64,000 nt of DNA from Janthinobacterium fluminis (GCF_028595325.1 NZ_JAQQXR010000012.1:41067-105066); one strand, 5' to 3'; shown: positions 29,839-37,522, counted from the stretch's first letter. Notes: generated by a model from the sequence alone, not told the origin. Numbers and translations are program-made.

Positions 29839-30564
29839 ATGAGCAATCTACCGCTTGAGATCGAACACCACCTGACCGCCTTTGTCGCGGCGGCCAAGAC
29901 CGCATTCGGCGCCGACCTGAGCGCCGTCGTCCTGTACGGCTCGGCGGCGGACGGCCAGATGCGCGCCACCTCGGACGTCAATCTGCTGCTGTTGCTGAAA
30001 CGTTTCGAGCAGCCGGGGGCGGACGCGCTGCGCGAACCGCTGCGCCTGGCCCACGCGGCCATACAATTGCAGGCCATGTTCCTGCTCGACAGTGAGTTGG
30101 CCGCGGCGGCCGACGCCTTCGCCGTCAAGTTTTCCGACATCATCGTGCGCCACCGCGTGCTGCATGGCGCGGACCCGTTCGGCACCCTGCGCACCGCCCG
30201 CGAAGCCGTCCTGCGGCGCCTGAAGCAGGTGCTGCTGAACCAGCAATTGCGCATGCGCGAACGCTATGTGCTGCTCAGCCTGCGCGAAGAGCAACTGGTG
30301 GCCGCCATCGCCGACGCGGCGGCGCCGCTGCGCGCGGCCGCCGCCTCGCTGGCCCAGCTGGAAGGCCAACTGCCGCAGGCCGGCAAACAGGCGCTCGAAG
30401 CCTTCGTCGAGGCCCTCGACCAGCCGGCGCTGGCAACGGCGCTGCACCTCATGTCGACAGCGCGCGAGACGGACACCTTGGCGCCGGGAAGGGCCGCCCC
30501 GACCTTCCTCGCCCTGATGCACATCAACGAGCAGCTGCGCGCCCGCGCGGCGCGCCTGGCGTGA
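29839..30564 (+). CDS. Nucleotidyltransferase-fold protein, probably degenerate
   Basis: A 241-residue protein. The N-terminal ~110 residues have the nucleotidyltransferase strand-turn LYGSAADGQMRATSDVNLLL: the GS (34-35) is intact, but the DxD metal pair is D46-V-N48, so one carboxylate is missing. The C-terminal half is helical (LLNQQLRMRERYVLLSLREE onward), like MNT-HEPN-type architectures or DUF4111-like fusions. It starts 22 bases after the membrane protein and ends seven bases before the TIGR04222 gene, so it belongs to the same operon. Function unknown; whether it still binds a nucleotide is open. Confidence 0.75.
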   Translation: MSNLPLEIEHHLTAFVAAAKTAFGADLSAVVLYGSAADGQMRATSDVNLLLLLKRFEQPGADALREPLRLAHAAIQLQAMFLLDSELAAAADAFAVKFSDIIVRHRVLHGADPFGTLRTAREAVLRRLKQVLLNQQLRMRERYVLLSLREEQLVAAIADAAAPLRAAAASLAQLEGQLPQAGKQALEAFVEALDQPALATALHLMSTARETDTLAPGRAAPTFLALMHINEQLRARAARLA

Positions 30565-30571
30565 GCGCGGC

Positions 30572-31471
30572 ATGAACCCGTTTTACTGGCAAGGCCCGCA
30601 TTTCCTGCTGCTGTATTTTGCATTCGGCGGCGCCCTGTGCCTGGCCGTGCGCGGGCGCATCCGGCGCGCCGAAAGCGAGAATCCATACGCGCAACTGAGC
30701 ATGGCCGGCGACCCGTACCAGATCGCCTTCCTGCGCGGCGGCGCCGGCGCGGCGGTCGAGGTCGCGACCATCGTCCTGATGGACCGCGGCCTGCTGCGCA
30801 ATGACGGCGACACGCTGGCGGCAAGCAGCGCCGACGCCGGCCGCTACGCCAGCCGCGACCTGGAGCGCCAGGTGCTGGAGATTTACCAGAACCGGCCGGG
30901 CCAGGCCATCGTCGCGACTAGCCGCGCGCCCACCCTGCCGGCGTGCCGCGCCTACGAAGACGTGCTGACCCGCCATGAATTGCTGCAAGGGCCGCAGACG
31001 CGCGCCCGGCGCCGCACGCTGGTGCTGACGGGATGGGCGCTGCTGCTCGGCGTGGCCGGCGTGAAAGCCGCGCTCGCCCTCGCCCACGGCTACCACAATC
31101 TGTTTTTCCTGGTGCTGCTCAGCCTTGGCTTCTCGCTGATCCTGCTATTTCAACTCGTGCGGCCCAAGACCTGGGGCGCCATCAAGTTGCTGGCCGACCT
31201 GCGCATCCTGTTCGCCCGGCTGCGCGCCCGCGCCAGCCGGCTGCACGCGGGCGACGGCAGCGATGACCTGGCATTGCTGGCGGCCATCTTTGGCGTCGGC
31301 ATGCTGCCGCTGTCCGTGTATCCCTTCATCGCCCAACTCTATCCGGCCTACAGTCCCGCGCACGCGCAGTCGGGCGACGGCGGCGGCAGCTCCGGCGACA
31401 GCGGCTCCGGCGGCGACAGCGGCGGCTCGTCCTGCGGCGGCGGCGGCGGTTGCGGCGGCTGTGGCAGTTAG
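30572..31471 (+). CDS. TIGR04222-type membrane protein with Gly/Ser/Cys-rich tail
   Basis: A 299-residue membrane protein: one N-terminal span (PHFLLLYFAFGGALCLAV), a ~100-residue cytosolic domain containing DPYQIAFLRGGAGAAVEVAT and LMDRGLLRND (the TIGR04222 core, a small helical domain), two adjacent spans (LVLTGWALLLGVAGVKAALA; LFFLVLLSLGFSLILLFQL), another near 240-258, then a low-complexity tail of Gly and Ser ending with three Cys (288, 294, 297) in SCGGGGGCGGCGS. From memory, TIGR04222 describes a domain next to such low-complexity tails. Its stop overlaps the GTG start of the DUF692 gene by 11 bases. I infer that the tail could be the substrate of that enzyme. Confidence 0.85.
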   Translation: MNPFYWQGPHFLLLYFAFGGALCLAVRGRIRRAESENPYAQLSMAGDPYQIAFLRGGAGAAVEVATIVLMDRGLLRNDGDTLAASSADAGRYASRDLERQVLEIYQNRPGQAIVATSRAPTLPACRAYEDVLTRHELLQGPQTRARRRTLVLTGWALLLGVAGVKAALALAHGYHNLFFLVLLSLGFSLILLFQLVRPKTWGAIKLLADLRILFARLRARASRLHAGDGSDDLALLAAIFGVGMLPLSVYPFIAQLYPAYSPAHAQSGDGGGSSGDSGSGGDSGGSSCGGGGGCGGCGS

Positions 31472-32318
31472 TCCCGGCGACCGCGTCGGACTCGGCTGGC
31501 GCGGCGCGCTGGCCGCCGGCATCCTGGCCAATCTGCGCCACATTGACGTACTCGAGGTGATCGCCGACGACCATTACCGGGCCAGCGCCGCGGAGCTGCG
31601 GGCGCTGCGCCGGCTGGCGGCCCAGGTGCCGCTGAGCCTGCACAGCGTGGGTATGGGGCTGGCCTCGACAATTCCCGTCGAAACGCCGCGCCTGGAACGC
31701 ATGCTGCGCCTGATGCGCGCCGTGGGTGCGGACTCGTGGTCGGAGCACCTGTCGTTTGTGCGCGCGCCCGGCGTCGAAATCGGCCACCTGGCGGCGCCGC
31801 CGCGCACGCCGCAGAGCGTGGCCGGCAGCATCGCCAACATCAGGCGGGCCTGCGCCGTCATCGGCAGCGCCCCGGCCATGGAAAACATCGCCACCTTGAT
31901 CGCCCCGCCGGCCAGCCTGATGGACGAGCCCCAGTGGGTGGAAGCCATCGTCGAGGGCGCGGCCGTGCCGCTGCTGCTGGACCTGCACAATCTGTATGCG
32001 AACGCCGTCAATTTCGGCAAGGACCCGGCGGCGCAACTGCTGCGCATGCCGCTGCACCGGGTCGTCGCGGTGCACCTGAGCGGCGGCCACTGGATAGACG
32101 AACCGGGCAATGCGCAGCCGCCGCGCCGGCGCCTGCTCGACGACCACGTGCACGACGTGCCGCCGCCCGTGTTCGCGCTGCTGACCCTGCTGGCCAGCCA
32201 CGCGCCGCAGCCGCTGACCGTCATTATCGAGCGCGACGGCAAATTCCCGCCGTTCGCGCACCTGCTCGACCAGCTGGCGCAGGCGCGCGCCGCGCTCAGC
32301 CTGGGGCGCGCCGCATGA
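31461..32318 (+). CDS. DUF692 multinuclear-iron oxidase (MbnB/TglH-like)
   Basis: A 285-residue DUF692 barrel protein starting at GTG 31461 inside the preceding gene. Known members (MbnB, TglH) are iron-dependent oxidases that modify Cys residues of peptides. Conserved ligand-type motifs here: VLEVIADDHY, LSLHSVGMGL, WSEHLSFV, PAMENIATLI, LLLDLHNLYANAVNFG, VVAVHLSGGHW, DDHVHDV and IIERDGKFP. All the metal-binding His/Glu/Asp/Asn positions I know for the family seem filled, so it is probably active. It overlaps the next gene by four bases (ATGA). The substrate is unknown; the Cys-containing tail of the preceding protein is the obvious candidate, by inference. Confidence 0.9.
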   Translation: MAVSPGDRVGLGWRGALAAGILANLRHIDVLEVIADDHYRASAAELRALRRLAAQVPLSLHSVGMGLASTIPVETPRLERMLRLMRAVGADSWSEHLSFVRAPGVEIGHLAAPPRTPQSVAGSIANIRRACAVIGSAPAMENIATLIAPPASLMDEPQWVEAIVEGAAVPLLLDLHNLYANAVNFGKDPAAQLLRMPLHRVVAVHLSGGHWIDEPGNAQPPRRRLLDDHVHDVPPPVFALLTLLASHAPQPLTVIIERDGKFPPFAHLLDQLAQARAALSLGRAA

Positions 32319-32563
32319 GTTCGCCCGCCCTGGAAACCTTCCTGGCGCGGCTGTACACGGACGAAGCGCTGCGCCTGGCCTTCCTCGACGATCCGCACGG
32401 CGAGGCGCAGCGGCATGGCTTGCCGGCCCACGACGTGGCCGCGCTGCTGGCCATCGACAGGATCGGCCTGCAGATGGCGGCCGCCAGCTTCACGGCCAAG
32501 CGCGCCGGCCGCGCGCAACGTCCGCCGGCGCCCAGCCTGTGGCGGCGGCTGCTGCGCGGCTAG
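32315..32563 (+). CDS. Small putative partner of the DUF692 oxidase
   Basis: 82 residues: PALETFLARLYTDEALRLAF, LDDPHGEAQRHGLPAHDVAA, then LLAIDRIGLQMAAASFTAKR. The pattern 'F..rLYtD..lr..Fl.dP...a..~GL' is like Nif11/LigA-like helical proteins, and DUF692 enzymes commonly have an adjacent small helical partner (MbnC or TglI type) that binds the substrate leader. The start overlaps the DUF692 stop (ATGA). It ends with a basic tail (SLWRRLLRG). I would treat it as a substrate-recognition partner, unproven. Confidence 0.75.
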   Translation: MSSPALETFLARLYTDEALRLAFLDDPHGEAQRHGLPAHDVAALLAIDRIGLQMAAASFTAKRAGRAQRPPAPSLWRRLLRG

Positions 32564-32587
32564 AGCCCGGGTCGGGCGAGGCCCGCG

Positions 32588-33754
32588 CTACAGCGCCGCG
32601 AAGGCCCTTTCGATGTCGGCGATCAGGTCGGCCGGGTCTTCCAGGCCGATATTGAAGCGCACCAACTGGCCGCCGGCCGGCCAATCCTTGCGCATCGCGG
32701 CGATGCGGTACGGCACGCACAGGCTGTTGGCGCCGCCCCAGCTCCAGCCTATCTTGAACAGCGTCAGCGCATCGACAAAGCGGTCGGTCTGCCGCTCGCT
32801 GTAGCGGGCGTCGAACAGCACGGAGAACAAACCGCCGGCGCCGCTGAAATCGCGCTTCCACACCGCATGGCCGGGGCAGTCCTCGAACGCCGGATGCAGC
32901 ACCGTGGCAATTTCCGGGCGCCCCTTCAGCCAGGCCGCGACCCTGCGCGCGGCCGCGTCGTGGGCCTCGAAGCGCAGCTTCATCGACGCCAGCCCGCGCA
33001 GCACCAGATAGGCGTCGTCGGCGCCCACGCCCATGCCCAGGCGCATATGGGCCAGCGCCAGGCGCTCGTTCAATTGCCGGTCGCGCGTGATGAGCGCGCC
33101 CATCAGCACATCGGAGCCGCCCGACTGGTATTTCGTCAGCGCCTGCATGATGATGTCGACGCCCACGTCGAAGCCGCGCAGCGCCAGGCCGGCCGACCAG
33201 GTGTTGTCGAGCGCCACCAGCACGCCCCTGTCATGCGCGGCCTTGCAGATGGCCGGCAGGTCCGGCACCTCCATCGACACGGAACCGGGCGCCTCGGTCC
33301 AGATCAGCCGGGTGTTGGGCTGGATCAGCGCGGCGATGCCGGCGCCGATCAGGGGATCGTAATAGCGCGCCGTGACGCCGAAATCCTGCGACAGCCAGCG
33401 GCCAAGCTCGCGGTTCGGGTTGTAGACGTTTTCCGGCAGCAGCACATCGTCGCCACTCTTGAGCAGCGCGAAGTCGACCATCGCAATCGCCGCCAGGCCG
33501 CTGGGCGCCAGCAGGCAATACTTGCCGTCCTCGATCTCGGCCAGGCGCGCCTCCAGCGTGAACGTGGTCGGCGTGCCGTGCAGGCCGTAGGTGTAGCCGC
33601 TCTTGTCCTTCCACTGGCCGGAGCGCATCGAGGCGACGTCCTTGAACACCACGGTGGAGGCGTGGTGTATGGCGCTGGGAAAGGCGGCGAAGCCTTCCGG
33701 CGCCTTGTAGCCGGTGTGCACCAGCGTGGTCTGAAGCGATTTCTTGGTAGTCAT
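32588..33754 (-). CDS. metC: Cystathionine beta-lyase-type PLP enzyme
   Basis: A 388-residue Cys/Met-metabolism PLP enzyme. The PLP Lys is K208 in MQALTKYQSGGSDVLMGALI; other family motifs are YTYGLHGTPT, LAPSGLAAIAM and VLVALDNTWSAGLALRGFD. The MetC subgroup cleaves cystathionine to homocysteine, pyruvate and ammonia; the motif HGTPTTFTLEARLAEIE and the C-terminal SWGGANSLCVPY support that. A cysteine desulfhydrase role cannot be excluded. It converges on the DUF692 operon and follows rimO on the same strand with a strong terminator between. Confidence 0.92.
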   Translation of the reverse strand: MTTKKSLQTTLVHTGYKAPEGFAAFPSAIHHASTVVFKDVASMRSGQWKDKSGYTYGLHGTPTTFTLEARLAEIEDGKYCLLAPSGLAAIAMVDFALLKSGDDVLLPENVYNPNRELGRWLSQDFGVTARYYDPLIGAGIAALIQPNTRLIWTEAPGSVSMEVPDLPAICKAAHDRGVLVALDNTWSAGLALRGFDVGVDIIMQALTKYQSGGSDVLMGALITRDRQLNERLALAHMRLGMGVGADDAYLVLRGLASMKLRFEAHDAAARRVAAWLKGRPEIATVLHPAFEDCPGHAVWKRDFSGAGGLFSVLFDARYSERQTDRFVDALTLFKIGWSWGGANSLCVPYRIAAMRKDWPAGGQLVRFNIGLEDPADLIADIERAFAAL

Positions 33755-33764
33755 GGCAACCCAT

Positions 33765-33801
33765 AAAAAAAGGCGGACGGCGCATCGTGCCGGTCCGCCT
33801 T
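33765..33801 (-). terminator. rimO terminator
   Basis: Stem of AAGGCGGAC (33770-33778) and its complement (33793-33801); the minus strand continues into seven T. It sits between rimO and the metC-like gene, so the two are separate transcripts. Confidence 0.88.
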
Positions 33802-33826
33802 GTTAGCGATTACGCTTGCGCCACGC

Positions 33827-35239
33827 TTACGCGGCGGCCCACAGGTCATGGGCGTCCGCCGACGTCACTTCGACGTCGTAGAACTGGCCGACGACGAGCT
33901 TCTTGTGCGGTTCATACGGGCGCTTGACGTAGACGACGCCGTCGATTTCCGGCGCGTCGGCGCTGGAGCGGCCGATGGCGGAGCCATTTGCCTCGACCTC
34001 ATCGATCAGCACGCGCACGGTCTTGCCGACCTTGGCCTGCAGGCGCTTCTTGGAAATTTCCTCCTGCAGCAGCATGACGCGGCCGCGGCGCTCCTCGCGC
34101 AGCTCTTCCGGCACCGGATTGGCGATCGCGTTGGCGGTCGCGCCTTCCACCGGCGAGTAGGCGAAGCAGCCGAGGCGGTCGATCTGCGCTTCCTTGAGGA
34201 AGTCCAGCAGATACTCGAATTCCGCTTCCGTCTCGCCCGGGAAACCGGCGATAAAAGTCGAGCGTATCGTCAAGTCCGGGTTCATCGCGCGCCAGCCCTG
34301 GATGCGCTCCAGGTTTTTCTCGCCGCTGGCCGGACGTTTCATGCGCTTGAGCACCTCCGGGTGGGCATGCTGCAGCGGCACGTCCAGATAAGGCAGAATA
34401 TGGCCGCCGCTCATCATCGGAATGATCTCGTTGACGTGCGGATAAGGATAAACATAGTGCAGGCGCACCCAGGCGCCGTATTGCGCGGCCAGCTCGCCCA
34501 GCGCGCCGACCAGCTGCGTCATATGGGTCTTGACCGGGCGGCCGTTCCAGAAACCGGAGCGGAACTTGACGTCGACGCCGTAGGCGCTGGTGTCCTGCGA
34601 AATGACCAGCAATTCCTTGACGCCGGCCTTGAACAGGTTTTCCGCCTCCAGCATCAGCTCAGCGATGGGGCGCGACACCAGGTCGCCGCGCATCGACGGG
34701 ATGATGCAGAAGCTGCAACGGTGGTTGCAGCCTTCGGAAATTTTCAGGTAGGCATAGTGTTTCGGCGTCAGCTTGACGCCCTGGGGCGGCAGCAGGTCGA
34801 AGAAAGGCGCGTGCGGCTTCGGCAAATACTTATGGACGGAATCCATCACCTCGCCAAGCGCGTGCGGGCCGGTCACGGACAAGACCTTCGGATGCACCTT
34901 CATGATGATGTCGTCGCCGGCGGCGTCTTTTTTCGCACCCAGACAGCCGGTCACGATGACCTTGCCGTTTTCAGCGAGCGCCTCGCCGATCGCGTCGAGC
35001 GACTCCTGCACGGCGGCGTCGATGAAGCCGCAGGTATTGACGATCACCAGATCGGCGCCATCATATGATTTCGCCGTCTCGTAGCCTTCGGCGCGCAACT
35101 GGGTCAGAATTTGTTCGGAATCGACCAACGCTTTCGGGCAGCCGAGGGACACAAACCCTACTTTCGGCGCCGCGCCGGTCATGGCCAGAACATTGTCTGG
35201 CTGGGCGGGTACTACGGGAATACGGGAAATGGAGGACAT
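33827..35239 (-). CDS. rimO: Ribosomal protein S12 methylthiotransferase RimO
   Basis: Radical-SAM enzyme that adds a methylthio group to Asp88/89 of ribosomal protein S12. 470 residues. The N-terminal UPF0004 domain has [20 protein letters not shown] and later VNTCGFID and VTGCLGAKK Cys; the radical-SAM motif is CNHRCSFC in [20 protein letters not shown]; the C-terminal TRAM domain ends near [15 protein letters not shown]. [17 protein letters not shown] is the RimO-type bridge, which separates it from MiaB. An ATG at 35182 would give a 451-residue form nearer to the usual length. Confidence 0.96.
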   Translation of the reverse strand: MSSISRIPVVPAQPDNVLAMTGAAPKVGFVSLGCPKALVDSEQILTQLRAEGYETAKSYDGADLVIVNTCGFIDAAVQESLDAIGEALAENGKVIVTGCLGAKKDAAGDDIIMKVHPKVLSVTGPHALGEVMDSVHKYLPKPHAPFFDLLPPQGVKLTPKHYAYLKISEGCNHRCSFCIIPSMRGDLVSRPIAELMLEAENLFKAGVKELLVISQDTSAYGVDVKFRSGFWNGRPVKTHMTQLVGALGELAAQYGAWVRLHYVYPYPHVNEIIPMMSGGHILPYLDVPLQHAHPEVLKRMKRPASGEKNLERIQGWRAMNPDLTIRSTFIAGFPGETEAEFEYLLDFLKEAQIDRLGCFAYSPVEGATANAIANPVPEELREERRGRVMLLQEEISKKRLQAKVGKTVRVLIDEVEANGSAIGRSSADAPEIDGVVYVKRPYEPHKKLVVGQFYDVEVTSADAHDLWAAA

Positions 35240-35452
35240 AGGTAGAGGCAGGCAAAAAATATGAGGCGAATCTGCTATTATACCTCGTCTACCGCATGCC
35301 TTACTGAACTAGTATCGCGAACTGTCGGCCTTGAGCGCCACCGCGCCGCTTTAACGCCGCTGGCAAGCGCGCCCGGACGTAGGGTGGGCAGATCTTGCCC
35401 CACCCTACTTGATGCGCCAACGAACTTGTGGATCAGGATACTAGCGAGCGGC
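35240..35452. other. Intergenic region with a REP-like palindrome
   Basis: 213 bases between the rimO start and the end of the small DUF1496-like gene. Apart from the inverted repeat at 35379-35408 I see no gene. Confidence 0.4.
35379..35408. repeat. REP-like inverted repeat
   Basis: Arms GTAGGGTGGG (35379-35388) and CCCACCCTAC (35399-35408), loop 10. From memory, GTAGGGTGGGCA-type palindromes are dispersed in many proteobacterial genomes. No other copy is seen in this window. Confidence 0.5.
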
Positions 35453-35746
35453 TTACTTGGCCGCTTTCAGCGCCTGCAACTCGTCGCTCATCCGAACCCA
35501 TCCGGCTCCCGCCTGGGCGTCCAGTTCCGGAGCATGCACGTCAACGCATCGAAATGCCTGGTCGTTTTTAAAGACTACCGCCCCCAAAGAATAAGCTTTT
35601 CCATCACGCAGGCAGGCAAGCGTTTTTTTTGATTTGCCTGCCGAATCAGGACTGGCCCGATGCGTTTCTGTTTTCTTTTCTTCAGCCCAGCAATAAGTCG
35701 CCTGGGAGGCAAGGATGAGTAAAGCAACGGTAGCTCTTACGCCCAT
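35453..35746 (-). CDS. Small exported DUF1496-like protein
   Basis: 97 residues with a signal peptide (MGVRATVALLILASQATYCW, cleavage near CWA-EE). The mature part has a charged, disordered start and then LACLRDGKAYSLGAVVFKND followed by QAFRCVDVHAPELD: a CxxxGKxYSxGAVV pattern with a second Cys in FRC, as in DUF1496 (also called YnfB/YccT-like by memory). The two Cys could form a disulfide in the periplasm. The same core occurs in the next gene, 56 bases upstream on this strand. No function is known. Confidence 0.7.
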   Translation of the reverse strand: MGVRATVALLILASQATYCWAEEKKTETHRASPDSAGKSKKTLACLRDGKAYSLGAVVFKNDQAFRCVDVHAPELDAQAGAGWVRMSDELQALKAAK

Positions 35747-35802
35747 ACACTACTCCTTAATGTCAATAACCTTCTCGCCTCACAAGAATATTGGCGCGGA
35801 TA

Positions 35803-36042
35803 TTATTGGCGGTATGGCAGATCCCGTGGTTCCATCATAAACGGACGGCTCCAATAACCTCCGCCACCAGTGCTTGCGCCGCCAAAAGTAGGTCCCGACA
35901 TGCATCGCTGATAGTAGCCCCCGCCAATACTCACGACCGCACCATAAGAAAAAGACTTACCATTGTAATCACATCCATTTGCACCCGAAACCGCCTCGAT
36001 TTCAGTCGCACTTAATTCACGAACGCCATTGACCATCATCAT
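35803..36042 (-). CDS. Double-glycine-leader-type small protein with DUF1496-like core
   Basis: About 80 residues. AGGA at 36048-36045 precedes three consecutive ATGs (36042, 36039, 36036). The N-terminus MVNGVRELSATEIEAVSGA looks like the leader of class II bacteriocins and microcins: RELS-x(2)-E-x(2)-VSGA, ending in the Gly-Ala that replaces Gly-Gly in some leaders. The core then reads NGCDYNGKSFSYGAVVSIGG followed by GYYQRC, the same CxxxGKxxSxGAVV...C pattern as the neighbouring signal-peptide protein, and a Gly-rich, aromatic tail. No ABC peptidase-transporter or immunity protein is beside it. A secreted peptide is inferred, not shown. Confidence 0.65.
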   Translation of the reverse strand: MMMVNGVRELSATEIEAVSGANGCDYNGKSFSYGAVVSIGGGYYQRCMSGPTFGGASTGGGGYWSRPFMMEPRDLPYRQ

Positions 36043-36066
36043 ATTCCTATGTGAAAGGCACTGCAA

Positions 36067-36558
36067 AATTGCAGTAAAAATATTGTAGCATGAGAAATAT
36101 AGATTTTAAAGAAATATCCTTATGGCAATCCAACTTGGCATTTCGAAATAATACGGCAACTGATATGGGGGCTTAGCTCCACGCAATCATATTAAAATAT
36201 CAACAATACGCTAGACTGGCACCCCGAATCATAGATATGACGAAAATTGCCCCGGCTTACGCCAGCTCGTGGCAGCACAAAGCTCGGAAATCGCCAATTA
36301 TGCGGCGCCTCGGAAATTCCCTGCTCTGCACACTTGAAGCCGGCGTCCCCGTGCCGCCTTCAACAATCTCGCACAAGGAGGATACGTCGCCGCAATAGAT
36401 GGGGAGCAGGACCTTGACCATCGTCGCCGGGCGCAACGACTTTCGCAAACCGTCACGGACGCTACGAAAACGAAATGCACTTATGCGTGAGCCGCACTGC
36501 ACTCTGCCGCACAGACTCCCAGATCAACACTTCCGCACGGCTGCAATTTCCACCTTTT
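36067..36558. other. AT-rich non-coding stretch
   Basis: About 490 bases. The first ~170 bases are strongly AT-rich and probably carry the promoter of the double-glycine-leader gene. The remainder is more GC-rich. A minus-strand frame at 36257-36502 (81 residues) has no recognisable domain and no ribosome site, and I do not call it a gene; it could be a decayed remnant. Confidence 0.4.
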
Positions 36559-36668
36559 TTTATCTGTCGGAACCGGGAAGGGGAAGCTGCCGAACAGGTC
36601 TTTTCTCTGGTTTTGCATGTACTCTTGCCGGGGCTGAACGGCTTGAACTCGAAGGTGCCGGCGGCCGC
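36559..36668 (-). pseudogene. Decayed copy 1 of the phaR 3' end
   Basis: A degraded repeat of the last part of phaR: GGGAAGGGGAAGCTGCCGAA followed by CAGG, then TTTTGCAT and GGGGCTGAACGGCTTGAA..., joined by an internal deletion, and ending at GGTGCCGGCGGCCG like the other copy. It is followed by a 55-base palindrome. It cannot be expressed as PhaR. Confidence 0.7.
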
Positions 36669-36675
36669 GGCGCCT

Positions 36676-36730
36676 GGGGACAGACCACGATTTTCGGGAA
36701 ATTATTTCCCGAAAATCGTGGTCTGTCCCC
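36676..36730. repeat. 55-base palindrome, copy A
   Basis: Perfect inverted repeat: arms of 27 bases (36676-36702 and 36704-36730) beginning GGGGACAGACCACGATTTTC around a single T. Copy B at 36907-36961 is identical except for the centre base. It sits between two decayed phaR tails. As RNA it would make a very stable hairpin on either strand. Confidence 0.92.
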
Positions 36731-36898
36731 GGCTGTTATTTCTTGTCCGTGGGGACGGGAAGGGGAAGCTGCCGAACAGGCTTTTGCTTTGGTCGATGTA
36801 GTTGTTCATCATGCCCTGCATCATCAGACCCTGCACGTTCATGAACTGGGTCCACATCTCGGGGCTGAACGGCCTGCATTCGAAGGTGCCGGCGGCCG
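36731..36898 (-). pseudogene. Decayed copy 2 of the phaR 3' end
   Basis: Near-identical repeat of the true phaR tail at 36962-37175, including the stop codon, but with a 45-base in-frame deletion between two direct repeats of the form GAACAGG-TTTTGCTCTGG. It ends abruptly at GGCGGCCG and runs into palindrome B. It has no start and no 5' half, so it is not functional. Confidence 0.85.
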
Positions 36899-36906
36899 CG
36901 GCTCCT

Positions 36907-36961
36907 GGGGACAGACCACGATTTTCGGGAAATAATTTCCCGAAAATCGTGGTCTGTCCCC
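36907..36961. repeat. 55-base palindrome, copy B
   Basis: Same 27-base arms as copy A (36907-36933 and 36935-36961) around an A. It ends six bases past the phaR stop codon and therefore probably also serves as the phaR terminator-like structure. Confidence 0.92.
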
Positions 36962-36967
36962 GGCTGG

Positions 36968-37522
36968 TTATTTCTTGTCAGTGGGGACGGGGAAGGGGAA
37001 GCTGCCGAACAGGTTTTTGCTCTGGTTTTGCATTTGCTCTTGCATCTGCACGAACAGGCTTTTGCTCTGGTCGATGTAGTTGTTCATCATGCCCTGCATC
37101 ATCGGCCCCTGCACGTTCATGAACTGGGTCCACATCTCGGGGCTGAACGGCTTGCCTTCGAAGGTGCCGGCGGCCGTGCCGGTGAATTTGCTCTGGATGT
37201 CGGTGAAGGCTTGGACGTTCTTTTCCAGGTAGGATCCCATCATGCCCTGCATCGCGTGGCCGTAGTAGCGGATGATTTGCGACAGCACGACGCTGGAGAA
37301 CATCGGCGCGCCGTTCGCCTCCTCTTCCAGAATGATCTGCAACAGGATGCTGCGCGTCAGGTCGTCATTGGTCTTGGCGTCGACGACGGTGAAGTCTTCG
37401 CTGTCGAGCACCAGTTGCTTGACGTCGGTCAGCGTGATGTACGAACTGGTTTGCGTGTCGTATAGACGGCGGTTCGGGTATTTCTTGATCAGGCGGTCAA
37501 TGTTTTTTTTTGCACTACTCAT
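36968..37522 (-). CDS. phaR: Polyhydroxyalkanoate synthesis repressor PhaR
   Basis: A 184-residue regulator that binds both PHA granules and the promoters of phasin and PHA genes, releasing repression when polymer forms. The N-terminal DNA-binding domain is RLIKKYPNRRLYDTQTSSYI followed by TLTDVKQLVL; a helical PHA-binding region follows (FSSVVLSQIIRYYGHAMQGM), and the tail is rich in Met and Gln (MNNYIDQSKSLFVQMQEQMQ). I start at MSSAKKNID (37522); longer frames run into the promoter. Two partial copies of its 3' end lie downstream. It follows phaC with phaA and phaB absent between them. Confidence 0.95.
   Translation of the reverse strand: MSSAKKNIDRLIKKYPNRRLYDTQTSSYITLTDVKQLVLDSEDFTVVDAKTNDDLTRSILLQIILEEEANGAPMFSSVVLSQIIRYYGHAMQGMMGSYLEKNVQAFTDIQSKFTGTAAGTFEGKPFSPEMWTQFMNVQGPMMQGMMNNYIDQSKSLFVQMQEQMQNQSKNLFGSFPFPVPTDKK

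Noticed and set aside
36257..36502. 81-codon minus-strand frame upstream of the phaR repeats
   Set aside because: No ribosome site, no domain; perhaps a remnant but cannot be supported as a gene.
36399..37122. Plus-strand frames across the palindromes with a repeated GDRPRFSGN-type motif
   Set aside because: The repeated peptide is only the translation of the palindrome and phaR tail repeats; the real coding sense is the minus strand phaR.
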